Positions 24,254-33,554 of a stretch of 64,000 nt of DNA are shown piece by piece. The number at the start of each line of letters is the position of its first letter. The stretch's first letter is position 1. The stretch spans positions 76,885 to 140,884 of the forward strand of contig DDEZ01000008.1 of the NCBI GenBank assembly GCA_002336805.1. Reading direction: 5' to 3'. Origin of the DNA: Bacteroidetes bacterium UBA1941 (lineage in GTDB: Bacteria; Bacteroidota; Bacteroidia; Chitinophagales; LD1). The notes beneath the pieces are model-generated. The model did no database searches. It was given only the letters and a program-made list of their open reading frames with translations, and was not told where the DNA came from. The position numbers and the translations under genes are program-made.

Positions 24254-26500
24254 GTGGCCGCATCTAAACCAACCAGAAAACCAACACCACCCGCCAGAGC
24301 TACTGCTACTGCTACTGCCCAGCCAGCCGCCGCCTCTACGACTAAATGGTATGAAGCATCTTACCTGCCATACCTGATCATCTTCCTTTTTACCATGGGC
24401 ATATATTTCAATTCCATCTGGGATAAATATGCCATAGACGATACACTGGTACTGACGGATAATAAATTTACCCTGCAGGGCGTAGGCGGTATCGGAGACC
24501 TGATGACCAAGGATGCCTTCGTTGGTTTCTTTGGAGAGCGTGGTGCCAGCCTCGTGAGCGGTGGCCGCTACAGGCCACTGAGCATCGTGACGCTGGCCAT
24601 AGAGGTATCTGTCACGGGGGGCCTGCATCCCGGCGTCAGCCACTTTATCAATATCCTTCTGTTTGCCCTCACCTGCATGCTCATATACCGCCTGCTCAGA
24701 GACATCATACCACCGCGCAAAGGAACCGCCTTCTACCTCACCATACCGTTCATAGCTGCTATGCTGTATGCCGGGCACCCCCTGCATACAGAGGCTGTGA
24801 CCAATATCAAAGGCCGTGACGAGGTGATGGGCATGCTTTTTTCGCTGGTGGCGCTCTATGCTGCCGTCAGGTACGTGCGTACCAATAATTTACTCTACAT
24901 AGCCGGAGGCACAGTAGTTTATTTCCTGGCGCTGCTCTCCAAGGAGAACGCCATTACCTTCCTGGCTATCGTCCCGCTCACTTATTATTTCTTTACCAAA
25001 GCACAGGCCAGGCACTACCTGATCCTCATACCATATTTCGCAGCAGCAGCGGTCTTCCTCTTCATGAGGTCTATGTATACACAGGCTGGATTTGGTGCAG
25101 AGTCTACAGAGATACTCAATAATCCGTTCGCCTATCTGCCTAAGACCCTGGAGGGCTCTGTGACGCGCTACGCCACGATCATCTATTCATTTTTGATGTA
25201 TTACAAGCTGCTGATTTTCCCGCATCCGCTTACGCATGATTATTACTTCAATGAGATCCCATACGTAGGTGTCAATGATCCCCTTTTCATCATTTCATTA
25301 CTGAGTACACTGGCACTCGGCGGTTATGCAGTTTACGGCCTCTTCAAAAAGAGTATCCCGGCCTACGCTATCCTGTATTTCTTTATCACCTTCTCTGTGG
25401 TTTCCAATCTCTTCTTCACCGTAGGTATCATTATGAATGAGCGCTTCCTCTATATGTGCTCACTCGGTTTCTGTATACTGATAGCATATCTGTTGGTCAA
25501 GGCATTGGACAGAAAATATATCAATGGCACAGTACTCTCCGGTCTGCTCATAGTGATACTGGGCCTTTATTCCGTCAAGACCTTCTCGCGCAACTTTGCT
25601 TGGCATGACAACCTGACCCTTTTCATCACAGACTCTAAGATCAGCACCCGCAGTGCCAAGGTACAGATGTCTGCCGGTGGTGATCTGGATAAGCTGGCAG
25701 ATCAGAACTTTGATACCCTGCGCCGTACCGGCGAACTCCAACACTACGTAGACCTGCTCGACTTCAATGAAAAAGTAAGCGACTACCCTGACTCTACCCT
25801 CAAAAAGCAACTGCGCAAGCGTGCCATTGAGTTTATAGATACATCACTCGCCATCTACCCTACTCACTCCAATGCTTTTGTGCTGCGCGGCAATGCAGCC
25901 TACAAGCTATACCATGACGTACCGAGTGCCCTGCGCGACTATGCAGACGCTGCCAAATACCGCGTAGGAGGCTACTATGATGCCTGGTACAATATGGGCT
26001 GCGTAGAGATAGAGAATGGCATGCCACTGCAGGCCAAAGACCACTTCCTCAAGGCGCTGGCCATAGACCCGGAGGTATTTGCTGCGCGCTTCAATCTGGC
26101 CGAGGCATATGACAAGATCAATATGCCGGACTCAGCTATCTATTGGTTCAAAAAAACACTGGAGCTGAAACCACTGGATGACAAATCCTACTACAAAATA
26201 GGCACCATCTATGGCAAGAAGCTAAACAACCTGGATCAGGCCATCATCAATATATCAAAGGCAATAGACTGCAATCCGAATGAGCGTCTCTACTACGAAG
26301 ACCTGGGCGTGGCCTATGGCCTGGCCCACCGTTTTGATGATGCCATAGCTACTGCACAGAGGTGCCTACAGAAGTTTCCGGACTATCTCCCGGCCTACAT
26401 GAATTTGTCTGTCTCATATCGCAATAAAGGCGACATCAAGACAGCAGATATGTACCTGGCCAAAGCCCGGGAGATAGAACAAAGAGGAAAACCAAGGTAA
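24254..26500 (+). CDS. TMTC-like membrane glycosyltransferase with C-terminal TPRs
   Basis: 748 residues starting at a GTG (24254) set by the promoter just upstream; no in-frame ATG precedes the first membrane segment. An Ala/Thr/Pro-rich head is followed by about ten membrane segments. The first loop carries YAIDDTLVLTDN with an acidic pair, and HPLHTEAVTNIKGRDEVM is nearly the signature of eukaryotic TMTC proteins, which are GT-C enzymes that O-mannosylate proteins. The last 250 residues are about six TPR units (AINISKAIDCNPNERLYY type). A role in protein O-glycosylation in the periplasm is inference. Bacteroidota glycosylate exported proteins on D-S/T motifs. Confidence 0.85.
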   Translation: MAASKPTRKPTPPARATATATAQPAAASTTKWYEASYLPYLIIFLFTMGIYFNSIWDKYAIDDTLVLTDNKFTLQGVGGIGDLMTKDAFVGFFGERGASLVSGGRYRPLSIVTLAIEVSVTGGLHPGVSHFINILLFALTCMLIYRLLRDIIPPRKGTAFYLTIPFIAAMLYAGHPLHTEAVTNIKGRDEVMGMLFSLVALYAAVRYVRTNNLLYIAGGTVVYFLALLSKENAITFLAIVPLTYYFFTKAQARHYLILIPYFAAAAVFLFMRSMYTQAGFGAESTEILNNPFAYLPKTLEGSVTRYATIIYSFLMYYKLLIFPHPLTHDYYFNEIPYVGVNDPLFIISLLSTLALGGYAVYGLFKKSIPAYAILYFFITFSVVSNLFFTVGIIMNERFLYMCSLGFCILIAYLLVKALDRKYINGTVLSGLLIVILGLYSVKTFSRNFAWHDNLTLFITDSKISTRSAKVQMSAGGDLDKLADQNFDTLRRTGELQHYVDLLDFNEKVSDYPDSTLKKQLRKRAIEFIDTSLAIYPTHSNAFVLRGNAAYKLYHDVPSALRDYADAAKYRVGGYYDAWYNMGCVEIENGMPLQAKDHFLKALAIDPEVFAARFNLAEAYDKINMPDSAIYWFKKTLELKPLDDKSYYKIGTIYGKKLNNLDQAIINISKAIDCNPNERLYYEDLGVAYGLAHRFDDAIATAQRCLQKFPDYLPAYMNLSVSYRNKGDIKTADMYLAKAREIEQRGKPR

Positions 26501-26501
26501 C

Positions 26502-27020
26502 CTAAACTCCCTCGGTAAATAGCGAGCGCAGCTCTGTAGCATCAGAGGCCTTGAGCCTGCCAGCCAGTACAAGGCGCAGCTGACGGCGGCGCAGCGCACC
26601 ATCATAGTGCTTTTTCTCCACCTCTGTCTCAGGCATTACCTCCGCGCTCTTCATGGGCCGGCCATTGCTATCCAGCGCTACGAAGGTGTAGAATGCCTCA
26701 TTGCAGCGGTAGCGGGTCTGCGTCGGGAGGTTTTCTGCCCATACCTCTATATGGGTCTCCATAGAGGTATTAAAAGCACGCGTCACCTTGGCCGTGATCG
26801 TCACTACATCACCCAGCTTTATCGGATTTTCAAAGGAGACATTGTCTACAGAGGCAGTTACGACCACAGCATTCGCATGCTTGCCGGCAGCGATAGCAGA
26901 GGCGATATCCATCCAGTGGAGTATCTTGCCGCCGCGCAGGTTGTGCAGTGCATTGGTATCATTGGGCAGGACGATCTCCGTCATCACGGTCATCGATTCC
27001 TTGGGAGTCTTAGAGGTCAT
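26502..27020 (-). CDS. acyl-CoA thioesterase, hotdog fold (YciA/BFIT-like)
   Basis: 172 residues. The hotdog signature NDTNALHNLRGGKILHWMD carries the catalytic Asn/Asp of this group, followed by VVTASVDNVSFENPIKLGDVV and AFYTFVALDSNGRP. Cleaves acyl-CoA esters in the cytoplasm; chain preference cannot be told. It is the last of three minus-strand genes after asnB and the DUF421 gene (15-bp gap), so probably co-transcribed. Confidence 0.92.
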   Translation of the reverse strand: MTSKTPKESMTVMTEIVLPNDTNALHNLRGGKILHWMDIASAIAAGKHANAVVVTASVDNVSFENPIKLGDVVTITAKVTRAFNTSMETHIEVWAENLPTQTRYRCNEAFYTFVALDSNGRPMKSAEVMPETEVEKKHYDGALRRRQLRLVLAGRLKASDATELRSLFTEGV

Positions 27021-27035
27021 ATTGTGAGATTGATT

Positions 27036-27554
27036 CTATTGTTGTTTTACTATTGCTTTATGCGCCTTGCGCCTCCGGGTGGTCTTCTTCTTGTAGTCAT
27101 CAGATACGACACTGATGTTGCCATCCACTTCCAGTACCGCCAGGTTCACATCTTCTATGCTTTTCACACCGTGCTCGCGGACTGCCGCCTCCACTTCTTC
27201 TTTTGATATCATGGCCTTTTTGCAATGCTCTGTCAGCAGCTTGCCCTCATAGATCAGCATGATAGACTCACCCTGCAGCGCTTTATTCACAGAGGCGTAC
27301 CTGTAGCTCAGTGTCTTCAGGATGTAATTCACTATAAAAAGCCCCAGTGCCGCTGCTATTCCGCCCTGCAGGCTATTATCGCTGCCCACCATGGCATTCT
27401 GCACAGAGTTACTGATCAGGAGGATAAAGACCAGGTCTACCACTGATAGCTGCGCCAGCTCCTTCTTGCCAAAAAGCCTGATAGCCCCTAGTATAAAAAG
27501 ATATACCACAGACGATTTAGCCACTATGATCAGCAGTCCCTGCCAGTCAAACAT
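27036..27554 (-). CDS. DUF421-family membrane protein (YcaP/YetF-like)
   Basis: 172 residues. Three hydrophobic segments are followed by the DUF421 cytoplasmic domain: LFGKKELAQLSVVDLVFILLIS and GVKSIEDVNLAVLEVDGNISV. In Bacillus these proteins are inner membrane proteins of uncertain function, linked to germination or envelope stress. Its start lies one base from the stop of asnB, so the two are translationally close and in one operon. Confidence 0.9.
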   Translation of the reverse strand: MFDWQGLLIIVAKSSVVYLFILGAIRLFGKKELAQLSVVDLVFILLISNSVQNAMVGSDNSLQGGIAAALGLFIVNYILKTLSYRYASVNKALQGESIMLIYEGKLLTEHCKKAMISKEEVEAAVREHGVKSIEDVNLAVLEVDGNISVVSDDYKKKTTRRRKAHKAIVKQQ

Positions 27555-27555
27555 A

Positions 27556-29385
27556 TCAGTTGAATTCTTTCAGCCAGTAATGTAAACAGAGTATCCTCCA
27601 CACAAAAGCAGCATTGGAGGTATCTCCTTTTTTATAGTTTTCTATCAGGCCCTTCACTCTGTCCTGATCCATAAAATGTAATCTGCTATAGTCCACGTCC
27701 AGCAGAAACTTCAGCGGCCCGTTGAGCCAGCGTATCTCTCCCGGTGTCACGAATCCTTTCTTGTCCTTGCGCTCATATATAGCCTGCGGCAAAACCTTCT
27801 TGAGTGATTCGCGCAGTATAAATTTAGTTTCAGCTTTATTGCTGATCTTATCTTCATTGCGCAGAGAGAAGGCAAACTCCACTAGCTTATGATTCAGAAA
27901 AGGCACACGGGACTCCAGAGAGAATGCCATGGAGTTGCGGTCTTCAAAATGTAGCAGCGTCTGCAGTGTCGTATTGAGCAGCAGGTGATACAGGAAATTA
28001 TCTACCCTGTCATCCGTTTTCTTTTCAAAACTGACAGTAGCTGTATTCTTAAAAAAGTCCTTCTTGCGTGAAAGCTCAAGATTGTAAATCCCATTCTCAT
28101 CATAGAGTACAGACGCCAGCGTCTTCATCTTGATATCTATAGCCTTGCCAAATCCATAATGCTCTCGCGACAGATGCGAGGTGAAGGTGCGTACATAGTC
28201 TCCCCAGTGCAGCGAGGCTACATCCTGTGCCAGCAGACGATAGAAGGAATGAAGGTACCCTCCCAGGTACTCATCAGATCCCTGGCCATCCAGCACTACC
28301 GTCACACCCTCGCTCTTGGCGAGCTTCATCAGAAAGTACTGAGACAGATAGGATGAGCCCAGCAGCGGGACATCCGCATGAAAAGCCACCTTATGAAAAC
28401 TATCAGCTATATCCTGATCCGTAGGTGTAAAGTAATACGGCTCAATATTCGGATACTTGTTTACGACTTCCTTTACAAAAGGCCGCTCATCCACCGCTCC
28501 TGTTCCCTCATAGTAGATCGAGAAAGACTTCATCATCGACTCAGGAAACAACGTGGAGTAGACACTGGATATAGCCGAGCTATCCAGTCCGCCACTCAGG
28601 CAGGTGCCATTGCGTACATCACTGCGCGAGTGCAGCTTTACACTCTCTTCAAAAAGCTCATAAAAGCGAGCCTCCTTATCCTTCCTGCTCAGAGTAGATT
28701 TTGGGGCAGTCAGGTCTACATCCCAGTAGCGTGATATGGTGATCCTGTCATTCTCATATACGAGGTTGTGAGCCGGCATCAGCGCACTGATACAGCTGTA
28801 GTAGGTCTGATCACGGTACACAGCCCACGACATGGTGATACCACGCTGTACCTGCTCTACATTCAGCTGACCATCAAATACGGGCAACTCCTTTAGCGGC
28901 TTGTATTCTGAGGCAAAGTACAGGTCCCCGCCTTGCGAGATATAATAAAACGGTTTGATGCCAAACCTGTCACGGGAGCAGAAGAGGCGTTTCTTTGTAG
29001 TATCCCAGATAGCCAGCCCCCACATACCTATCAGGTGGGTCACACAGGCATCACCCCACTCCTTGTAGGCCGCGCCTATCACCTCAGTATCACCATTCGT
29101 CCGAAACTGGTAGCCTAGCTTCCGCAGCTCCTCGCGTACCTCTATATAGTTATATACCTCTCCATTGAAGATGATCACGAGGTCCATATAGTCAAAAGGC
29201 TGATTGGCGGCATCAGACAGGTCTATGATCTTCAGGCGGTTTTGTCCGAGAGATACGATCCCCTCTGTCCACACGTTACTATTCTCGGGACCACGGTGTA
29301 TGATCGTGCCGAGCATTTTATAGTTGAGTGCCTTCTTATTTTCTTCGCTGAGACTATGGTTGATAAAGCCGGCTATACCGCACAT
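27556..29385 (-). CDS. asnB: glutamine-hydrolysing asparagine synthetase
   Basis: 609 residues. The frame opens earlier (29475), but processing needs Cys2 at the N-terminus, so the start is MCGIAGFIN at 29385. The glutaminase domain has MCGIAGF, RGPEN, FNGEVYNY and NGDTEV; the synthetase domain has the pyrophosphate loop CLSGGLDSSAIS and the FEDRNSMAFSLESRVPFL segment. It makes Asn from Asp, Gln and ATP, though similar enzymes also amidate sugars. Position next to a polysaccharide deacetylase-like gene hints at envelope-sugar use but does not show it. A perfect -7 element TAATTTTG lies on the minus strand at 29403-29410; no good -33 is visible. Confidence 0.92.
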   Translation of the reverse strand: MCGIAGFINHSLSEENKKALNYKMLGTIIHRGPENSNVWTEGIVSLGQNRLKIIDLSDAANQPFDYMDLVIIFNGEVYNYIEVREELRKLGYQFRTNGDTEVIGAAYKEWGDACVTHLIGMWGLAIWDTTKKRLFCSRDRFGIKPFYYISQGGDLYFASEYKPLKELPVFDGQLNVEQVQRGITMSWAVYRDQTYYSCISALMPAHNLVYENDRITISRYWDVDLTAPKSTLSRKDKEARFYELFEESVKLHSRSDVRNGTCLSGGLDSSAISSVYSTLFPESMMKSFSIYYEGTGAVDERPFVKEVVNKYPNIEPYYFTPTDQDIADSFHKVAFHADVPLLGSSYLSQYFLMKLAKSEGVTVVLDGQGSDEYLGGYLHSFYRLLAQDVASLHWGDYVRTFTSHLSREHYGFGKAIDIKMKTLASVLYDENGIYNLELSRKKDFFKNTATVSFEKKTDDRVDNFLYHLLLNTTLQTLLHFEDRNSMAFSLESRVPFLNHKLVEFAFSLRNEDKISNKAETKFILRESLKKVLPQAIYERKDKKGFVTPGEIRWLNGPLKFLLDVDYSRLHFMDQDRVKGLIENYKKGDTSNAAFVWRILCLHYWLKEFN

Positions 29386-29450
29386 CGGGATGGATTCCTT
29401 TTCAAAATTAAAATTAGCAAAACCACCATTATTAGCTATTATTGTTTTAC

Positions 29451-30740
29451 ATGTCTTTGAAGATATATCTGGCAAATGACCTACCCGGTAGGCATTTCAT
29501 TCACTATACGCTTCAGTTGATCGCATTCAATAAAGGCGTGGCTTTCAGCTATACTGATACTGCAGCCGAGGCCGACCTCGTGGCAGCAGATCAGTTCGAA
29601 TCCGATATTCTCCACTGCCCCTCCTTTTATCAATATTTAACCAACTGTGATTTCCGGTCCTTGCGGGATCTGGCCCGCGGTTCATACTTCTTTTATACAG
29701 CCAATGGCGGCAAGGATCTTATTGCCAGCATTTTTTACCTGGTCAACTGTGTACAGGAGTATGCAGTCACTGATTTTGACCAGTATGGGCGTTTCCCATT
29801 CCAAGATAGCCTGCAGCACCGCACTCAGACCCTGCATGACAATCTTGTGCAGCAGTTGATGGACGAGTTTATGATGTCCCATCCCGCACTCGCCAGGCTC
29901 AAGACGACCAAGCGCAGGTCTGGATTCTTCCTCACACATGATATAGACACCATCTACGGTGCCAAAAATCAAAATGGAGACTACGCCCTTCGCACCCATC
30001 AGTATCACAAGATACCGGGCTTGTTGTGGCGCCATTACACGGGCCAGCCCGACTGGCTGAATATGGACCGCATCATGGATCTGGAGGATAAATATGGCTT
30101 CCGGTCATCTTTCTTTTGGTTGACAAATAAAGATGAGAAGAATGCTGATTACCATTTTCACCACGAGAAAATCGCTCAACAGATAGCACGTATTGAGAAT
30201 CGTGGCTTTGAAAATGGTCTGCATAAGTCTATCAGCAGGGAAACTATGGCGGATGAATTAGAAAATTTATCCCTGATAGGTACCCCGCGAGGACAACGAT
30301 ATCATTTTCTCAAATTCACTCTGCCTGATGCCTGGTCCGAGATTGAATCTGGAGATATCCTTCTTGACACATCTCTCGGCTTCTCCGAGGACTTTGGCTT
30401 TCGCAATAGCTACGGCCTCCCATTCATGCCATACCACGTAGTAGAAAACCGTGTATGCGACCTCATAGAAGTACCTATGAATATTATGGATGGCAATTTC
30501 TTCTATAAGGGCAAAACCGTAAAACAAGCGGAGAAAGAACTGCTGGCCTGGCTGGAGCGCAATAAAGAAAACACCGTGGTCACCATCAATTTTCACAACA
30601 ACTTCTTTGACGATATGCTCTACGCAGGATACGGCGCGCTATATGAGGTGCTGCTCAGGTATTTCGCAGAGGAGAATTGGCAATGCATGACGCAGGCATC
30701 CCTCCTAGCAGAGTTTTACAAGCCTGAATTATTTAAGTAG
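29451..30740 (+). CDS. polysaccharide deacetylase-like protein (DUF7033-type N-terminus)
   Basis: 429 residues from the ATG at 29451; the frame opens three codons earlier at a TTG. No signal peptide. The middle contains the deacetylase-fold segment SGFFLTHDIDTIYGAKNQ with the metal-binding Asp-x-Asp pattern, then FGFRSSFFWLTNKD and ENGLHKSIS, and INFHNNFFDD near the end. Family members remove acetyl groups from GlcNAc-containing polymers; a cytoplasmic location would be unusual. Divergent from asnB by 65 bp. Confidence 0.75.
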   Translation: MSLKIYLANDLPGRHFIHYTLQLIAFNKGVAFSYTDTAAEADLVAADQFESDILHCPSFYQYLTNCDFRSLRDLARGSYFFYTANGGKDLIASIFYLVNCVQEYAVTDFDQYGRFPFQDSLQHRTQTLHDNLVQQLMDEFMMSHPALARLKTTKRRSGFFLTHDIDTIYGAKNQNGDYALRTHQYHKIPGLLWRHYTGQPDWLNMDRIMDLEDKYGFRSSFFWLTNKDEKNADYHFHHEKIAQQIARIENRGFENGLHKSISRETMADELENLSLIGTPRGQRYHFLKFTLPDAWSEIESGDILLDTSLGFSEDFGFRNSYGLPFMPYHVVENRVCDLIEVPMNIMDGNFFYKGKTVKQAEKELLAWLERNKENTVVTINFHNNFFDDMLYAGYGALYEVLLRYFAEENWQCMTQASLLAEFYKPELFK

Positions 30741-30743
30741 CGA

Positions 30744-31028
30744 TCAGTCCGTCAGCTGCTTCAGAAACGTAGCATAGTTATCCAGCGTATGCCCGTTCAG
30801 AGAGTAGTAGTGATTCCTTCCCATCTTTTTCTGCACGATCAGGCCGGCCTCCAGCAGTATTTTGATATGGTGCGAGATAGATGGCTGCGCCAGCTCTATG
30901 AAATTCTGTATCTCAGAGCACTGCCCCTGTCCCTCACTCTGTGAGATATATTGCAATATTTTCAGCCTGTTGGCATCGCCTAGAGCTTTAGAAACTTTTT
31001 CTACTGTGGGTATCCTGTGAGGTGACAT
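30744..31028 (-). CDS. ArsR-family transcriptional regulator
   Basis: 94 residues. A winged helix-turn-helix: ALGDANRLKILQYI, AQPSISHHIKILLEAGLI and GRNHYYSL. Metal-sensing CVC-type motifs are absent; one Cys (GQCSEI) remains, so a metal ligand site is not evident. It stands alone downstream of dnaB and converges with the deacetylase-like gene. Two overlapping inverted repeats lie just before its start. Confidence 0.9.
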   Translation of the reverse strand: MSPHRIPTVEKVSKALGDANRLKILQYISQSEGQGQCSEIQNFIELAQPSISHHIKILLEAGLIVQKKMGRNHYYSLNGHTLDNYATFLKQLTD

Positions 31029-31066
31029 GCGTTGCTAAATAAGCCAACGCTAACATATAAATTAGC
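31029..31066. promoter_or_regulatory. two inverted repeats upstream of the ArsR gene
   Basis: GCGTTG (31029-31034) / CAACGC (31045-31050) and GCTAA (31049-31053) / TTAGC (31062-31066) lie directly before the start codon at 31028, where an autoregulatory operator is expected. Confidence 0.3.
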
Positions 31067-31130
31067 TGTGATATGTCCGATACGGTATGCTAGGCATAAT
31101 CAGCATTTGATTGAAATCAGTCCGATGCAT

Positions 31131-32708
31131 TTAAAACGGTACAAAGTCATCCTCCGGCCCGGCAAAATCATCCTTGCCATGCTTCTTCTCAGCGTCAAAC
31201 TCGTCATTCATCTTTGATTGTATCTTCTTGAAGATACGCTTCTCCCCTCCTGCCTGCACTTCTATGATCGCATCGTCCTTCTGGAATTCATCAAAGTCCG
31301 CAAACTTCGCAAACCGATCTATGAATCGTGCCTTGACCGTCTTCAGCGGACCATTACGGTGCTTGGCTATGATGATCTCAGCTATACCTTTCAGGTCCAT
31401 ACCATCCTCATCTGTGAGCAGGCCATAGTACTCACCACGATAGAGGAAGATCACGATATCTGCATCCTGCTCTATCGCACCGGACTCACGGAGGTCAGAG
31501 AGGATAGGCTTCTTAGAGCCACCACGCGTCTCCGTAGCACGGCTCAGCTGTGAGAGCGCTATCACGGGCACGTTCAGCTCCTTGGCCAGGCCCTTGAGTG
31601 AGCGCGATATCTGCGATATCTCCTGTTCACGGTTGCCACCTCCTTTGCCCTCGCTGGTACCGCTCATCAGCTGCAGGTAGTCTATGATGATCATCTGTAT
31701 GTCATGCTTCTGCTTCAGCTTGCGGCACTTGGACCGGAGCTCAAAAATGTTGATACCTGGCGTATCATCTATGAAGAGCTGCCCCTTGCTCAGCGAGTCG
31801 ATCTTAGACGTGAGCTGCTGAAACTCATGCTTCTCCAGACTACCTCTTCTGATCTTCTCCGCCGGTATCTCAGACTCCATAGAGATAAGACGCTGTACCA
31901 GCTGGTTGCCACTCATTTCAAGGGAGAAAAACGCCACAGGTTTCTTATAGTCTACGCTACTGTTTCGCGCCAGTGCGAGTGTAAATGCCGTCTTACCCAT
32001 ACCAGGGCGGGCTGCCACTATGATCAGGTCAGACTTTTGCCAACCACCTGTAGCCCTGTCCAGTTCCATAAAGCCAGTCGGCACGCCATTCAGATGCTCG
32101 TCATTATTCATCCGTACATCTATCTCCTCCAGCTCCTTGCGGATGATAGAGGCGATATCCATACTGCTCTTCTTGGCGTTATTCTCAGAGATGAGCATCA
32201 GGTTGCTCTCCGCCTTATCCAGCAGGGAGAATACATCTGCACTATCCTCATATGCTTCCCTGATCGTCTCGCTGCTGCTGGATATCAGCATACGCTGTAT
32301 GTACTTCTGAGATACGATGCGGGCATGGTATTCCAGGTTAGCCGCAGATCCCACCTTATTGGTCAGCTGCGCTATATAGTACGCACCTCCCACAGCCTCC
32401 AGGTCGCCATTCTTGCGCAGCTGCTCGGTCACGGTCAGCAGGTCTACCGGAGCCTCTGTGAGGTACAGCTCCTTCACCGCCTTGTAGATACGCCTGTGAG
32501 CGTCTACGTAGAAGGCATCTTCCTGCAGGAACTCTATGACATTATCTATCGCATTGTCCTCGATCATCACAGCGCCCAGCACCGCCTCCTCAAAGTCACG
32601 CGCCTGAGGTGGCAGCTTGCCAAATTCGCCTGCCGTAGCATCGATATTATTAGCGCCTGAGCGGCGTTCAAACTTTCTTTTAGTACCAGTATCAAATTGG
32701 TCAGCCAT
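31131..32708 (-). CDS. dnaB: replicative DNA helicase DnaB
   Basis: 525 residues. An N-terminal helical domain (AVLGAVMIEDNAIDNVIEFL) is followed by a linker helix and the RecA-like motor: Walker A ARPGMGKTAFTLALARN, IIDYLQLM (Walker B), VIALSQLSRATE and GAIEQDADIVIFLYR. No intein. It unwinds DNA at the fork as a hexamer. The acidic-basic tail after the motor (EAKKHGKDDFAGPEDD type) is common in the phylum. A dyad with a -7-like element precedes the start. Confidence 0.97.
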   Translation of the reverse strand: MADQFDTGTKRKFERRSGANNIDATAGEFGKLPPQARDFEEAVLGAVMIEDNAIDNVIEFLQEDAFYVDAHRRIYKAVKELYLTEAPVDLLTVTEQLRKNGDLEAVGGAYYIAQLTNKVGSAANLEYHARIVSQKYIQRMLISSSSETIREAYEDSADVFSLLDKAESNLMLISENNAKKSSMDIASIIRKELEEIDVRMNNDEHLNGVPTGFMELDRATGGWQKSDLIIVAARPGMGKTAFTLALARNSSVDYKKPVAFFSLEMSGNQLVQRLISMESEIPAEKIRRGSLEKHEFQQLTSKIDSLSKGQLFIDDTPGINIFELRSKCRKLKQKHDIQMIIIDYLQLMSGTSEGKGGGNREQEISQISRSLKGLAKELNVPVIALSQLSRATETRGGSKKPILSDLRESGAIEQDADIVIFLYRGEYYGLLTDEDGMDLKGIAEIIIAKHRNGPLKTVKARFIDRFAKFADFDEFQKDDAIIEVQAGGEKRIFKKIQSKMNDEFDAEKKHGKDDFAGPEDDFVPF

Positions 32709-32993
32709 GTTCTATCTCTCCTAAATATTTGCGGGGGTGCAAATGTTCATTTTAGCACTCATTTATCATAGCATAAGCTACGAATAATTTCTGAACCCGC
32801 CGCCCACACACTGCACCTTAAAATGTTCACAATCCTATCGTGGAACCTAGTGGAAACGCCAATGAGAATCAGTCCAATGTGAATAAATTATAACCTCATA
32901 ATTTGGAGAATGAGAAATGATGGTGTATATAAAGAAGCCCGTTTTTACCACCAGACATTTCTTTGTACTAGCTTCGCAGCAAATAGCTTATAC
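32709..32993. other. divergent intergenic region between dnaB and thioredoxin-like gene
   Basis: 285 bp. Holds the dnaB dyad/promoter candidate (32724-32747) and, near 32957, a TTTCTTTG element before the thioredoxin-like gene. I see no further frame, RNA or repeat. Confidence 0.6.
32724..32747 (-). promoter_or_regulatory. dyad overlapping the dnaB promoter candidate
   Basis: AATATTTGC (32724-32732) and GCAAATGTT (32739-32747) pair over nine bases with one mismatch and a six-base spacer. On the minus strand AACATTTG is a seven-of-eight -7 element. Candidate operator or promoter dyad. Confidence 0.35.
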
Positions 32994-33551
32994 ATGGCCC
33001 TCACACCCTCTCAGATGATAGACCTCGGCTCCGCCGCCCCTGATTTTACCCTGCCTGATACTGTCAGCGGTCAGGCCTTATCTCTGCAGGGATCAAAAGG
33101 TAGCCAGGCTACTGTCATCATGTTCATCTGCAATCACTGCCCCTACGTAAAGCACATCAATCACCAGCTCGTACAGCTGGCTAATGACTATAACGCACGC
33201 GGCATCTCATTCATTGCCATCAGCGCAAATGATGTGACAGCACATCCTGATGATGCACCGGAGCAGATGCAGCGCGTAGCCGTAGAGTTACAATACCCTT
33301 TCCCCTATCTGTATGATGAGACTCAGGCTATCGCCAAAGCCTATGAGGCAGCATGTACGCCCGATTTCTTTGTCTATGACAAAGACCTGAAACTAGCTTA
33401 CAGAGGCCAGCTGGACGACTCCCGCCCCGGCAATCAGACACCGAATGATGGAAAGGATATCAGAGCAGCACTCGATGCGATACTGAGTGGTGATAAACCA
33501 TCACCGCGCCAGCGCCCTAGCATAGGCTGCAATATCAAATGGAAAAAATAG
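32994..33551 (+). CDS. thioredoxin-like / AhpC-TSA family protein with CxxC
   Basis: 185 residues from the ATG at 32994. The longer frame back to 32910 would place a long basic stretch before the fold and a -7-like TTTCTTTG sits inside it, so the shorter start is better. The redox site is CNHC (Cys46, Cys49) in FICNHCPYVKHINHQL, a variant typical of a Bacteroidota thioredoxin-like group, and YDETQAIAKAYEAACTPDFFVYD is the thioredoxin cis-Pro region. Cytoplasmic, no signal. It converges with engB with a 3-base gap. Confidence 0.9.
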   Translation: MALTPSQMIDLGSAAPDFTLPDTVSGQALSLQGSKGSQATVIMFICNHCPYVKHINHQLVQLANDYNARGISFIAISANDVTAHPDDAPEQMQRVAVELQYPFPYLYDETQAIAKAYEAACTPDFFVYDKDLKLAYRGQLDDSRPGNQTPNDGKDIRAALDAILSGDKPSPRQRPSIGCNIKWKK

Positions 33552-33554
33552 GAA

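Noticed and set aside
31704..32660. 318-residue frame opposite dnaB
   Set aside because: Lies wholly within DnaB in antisense and shows no family features.
31131..32708. Intein or split in DnaB
   Set aside because: The Walker A region is uninterrupted and the length is normal.
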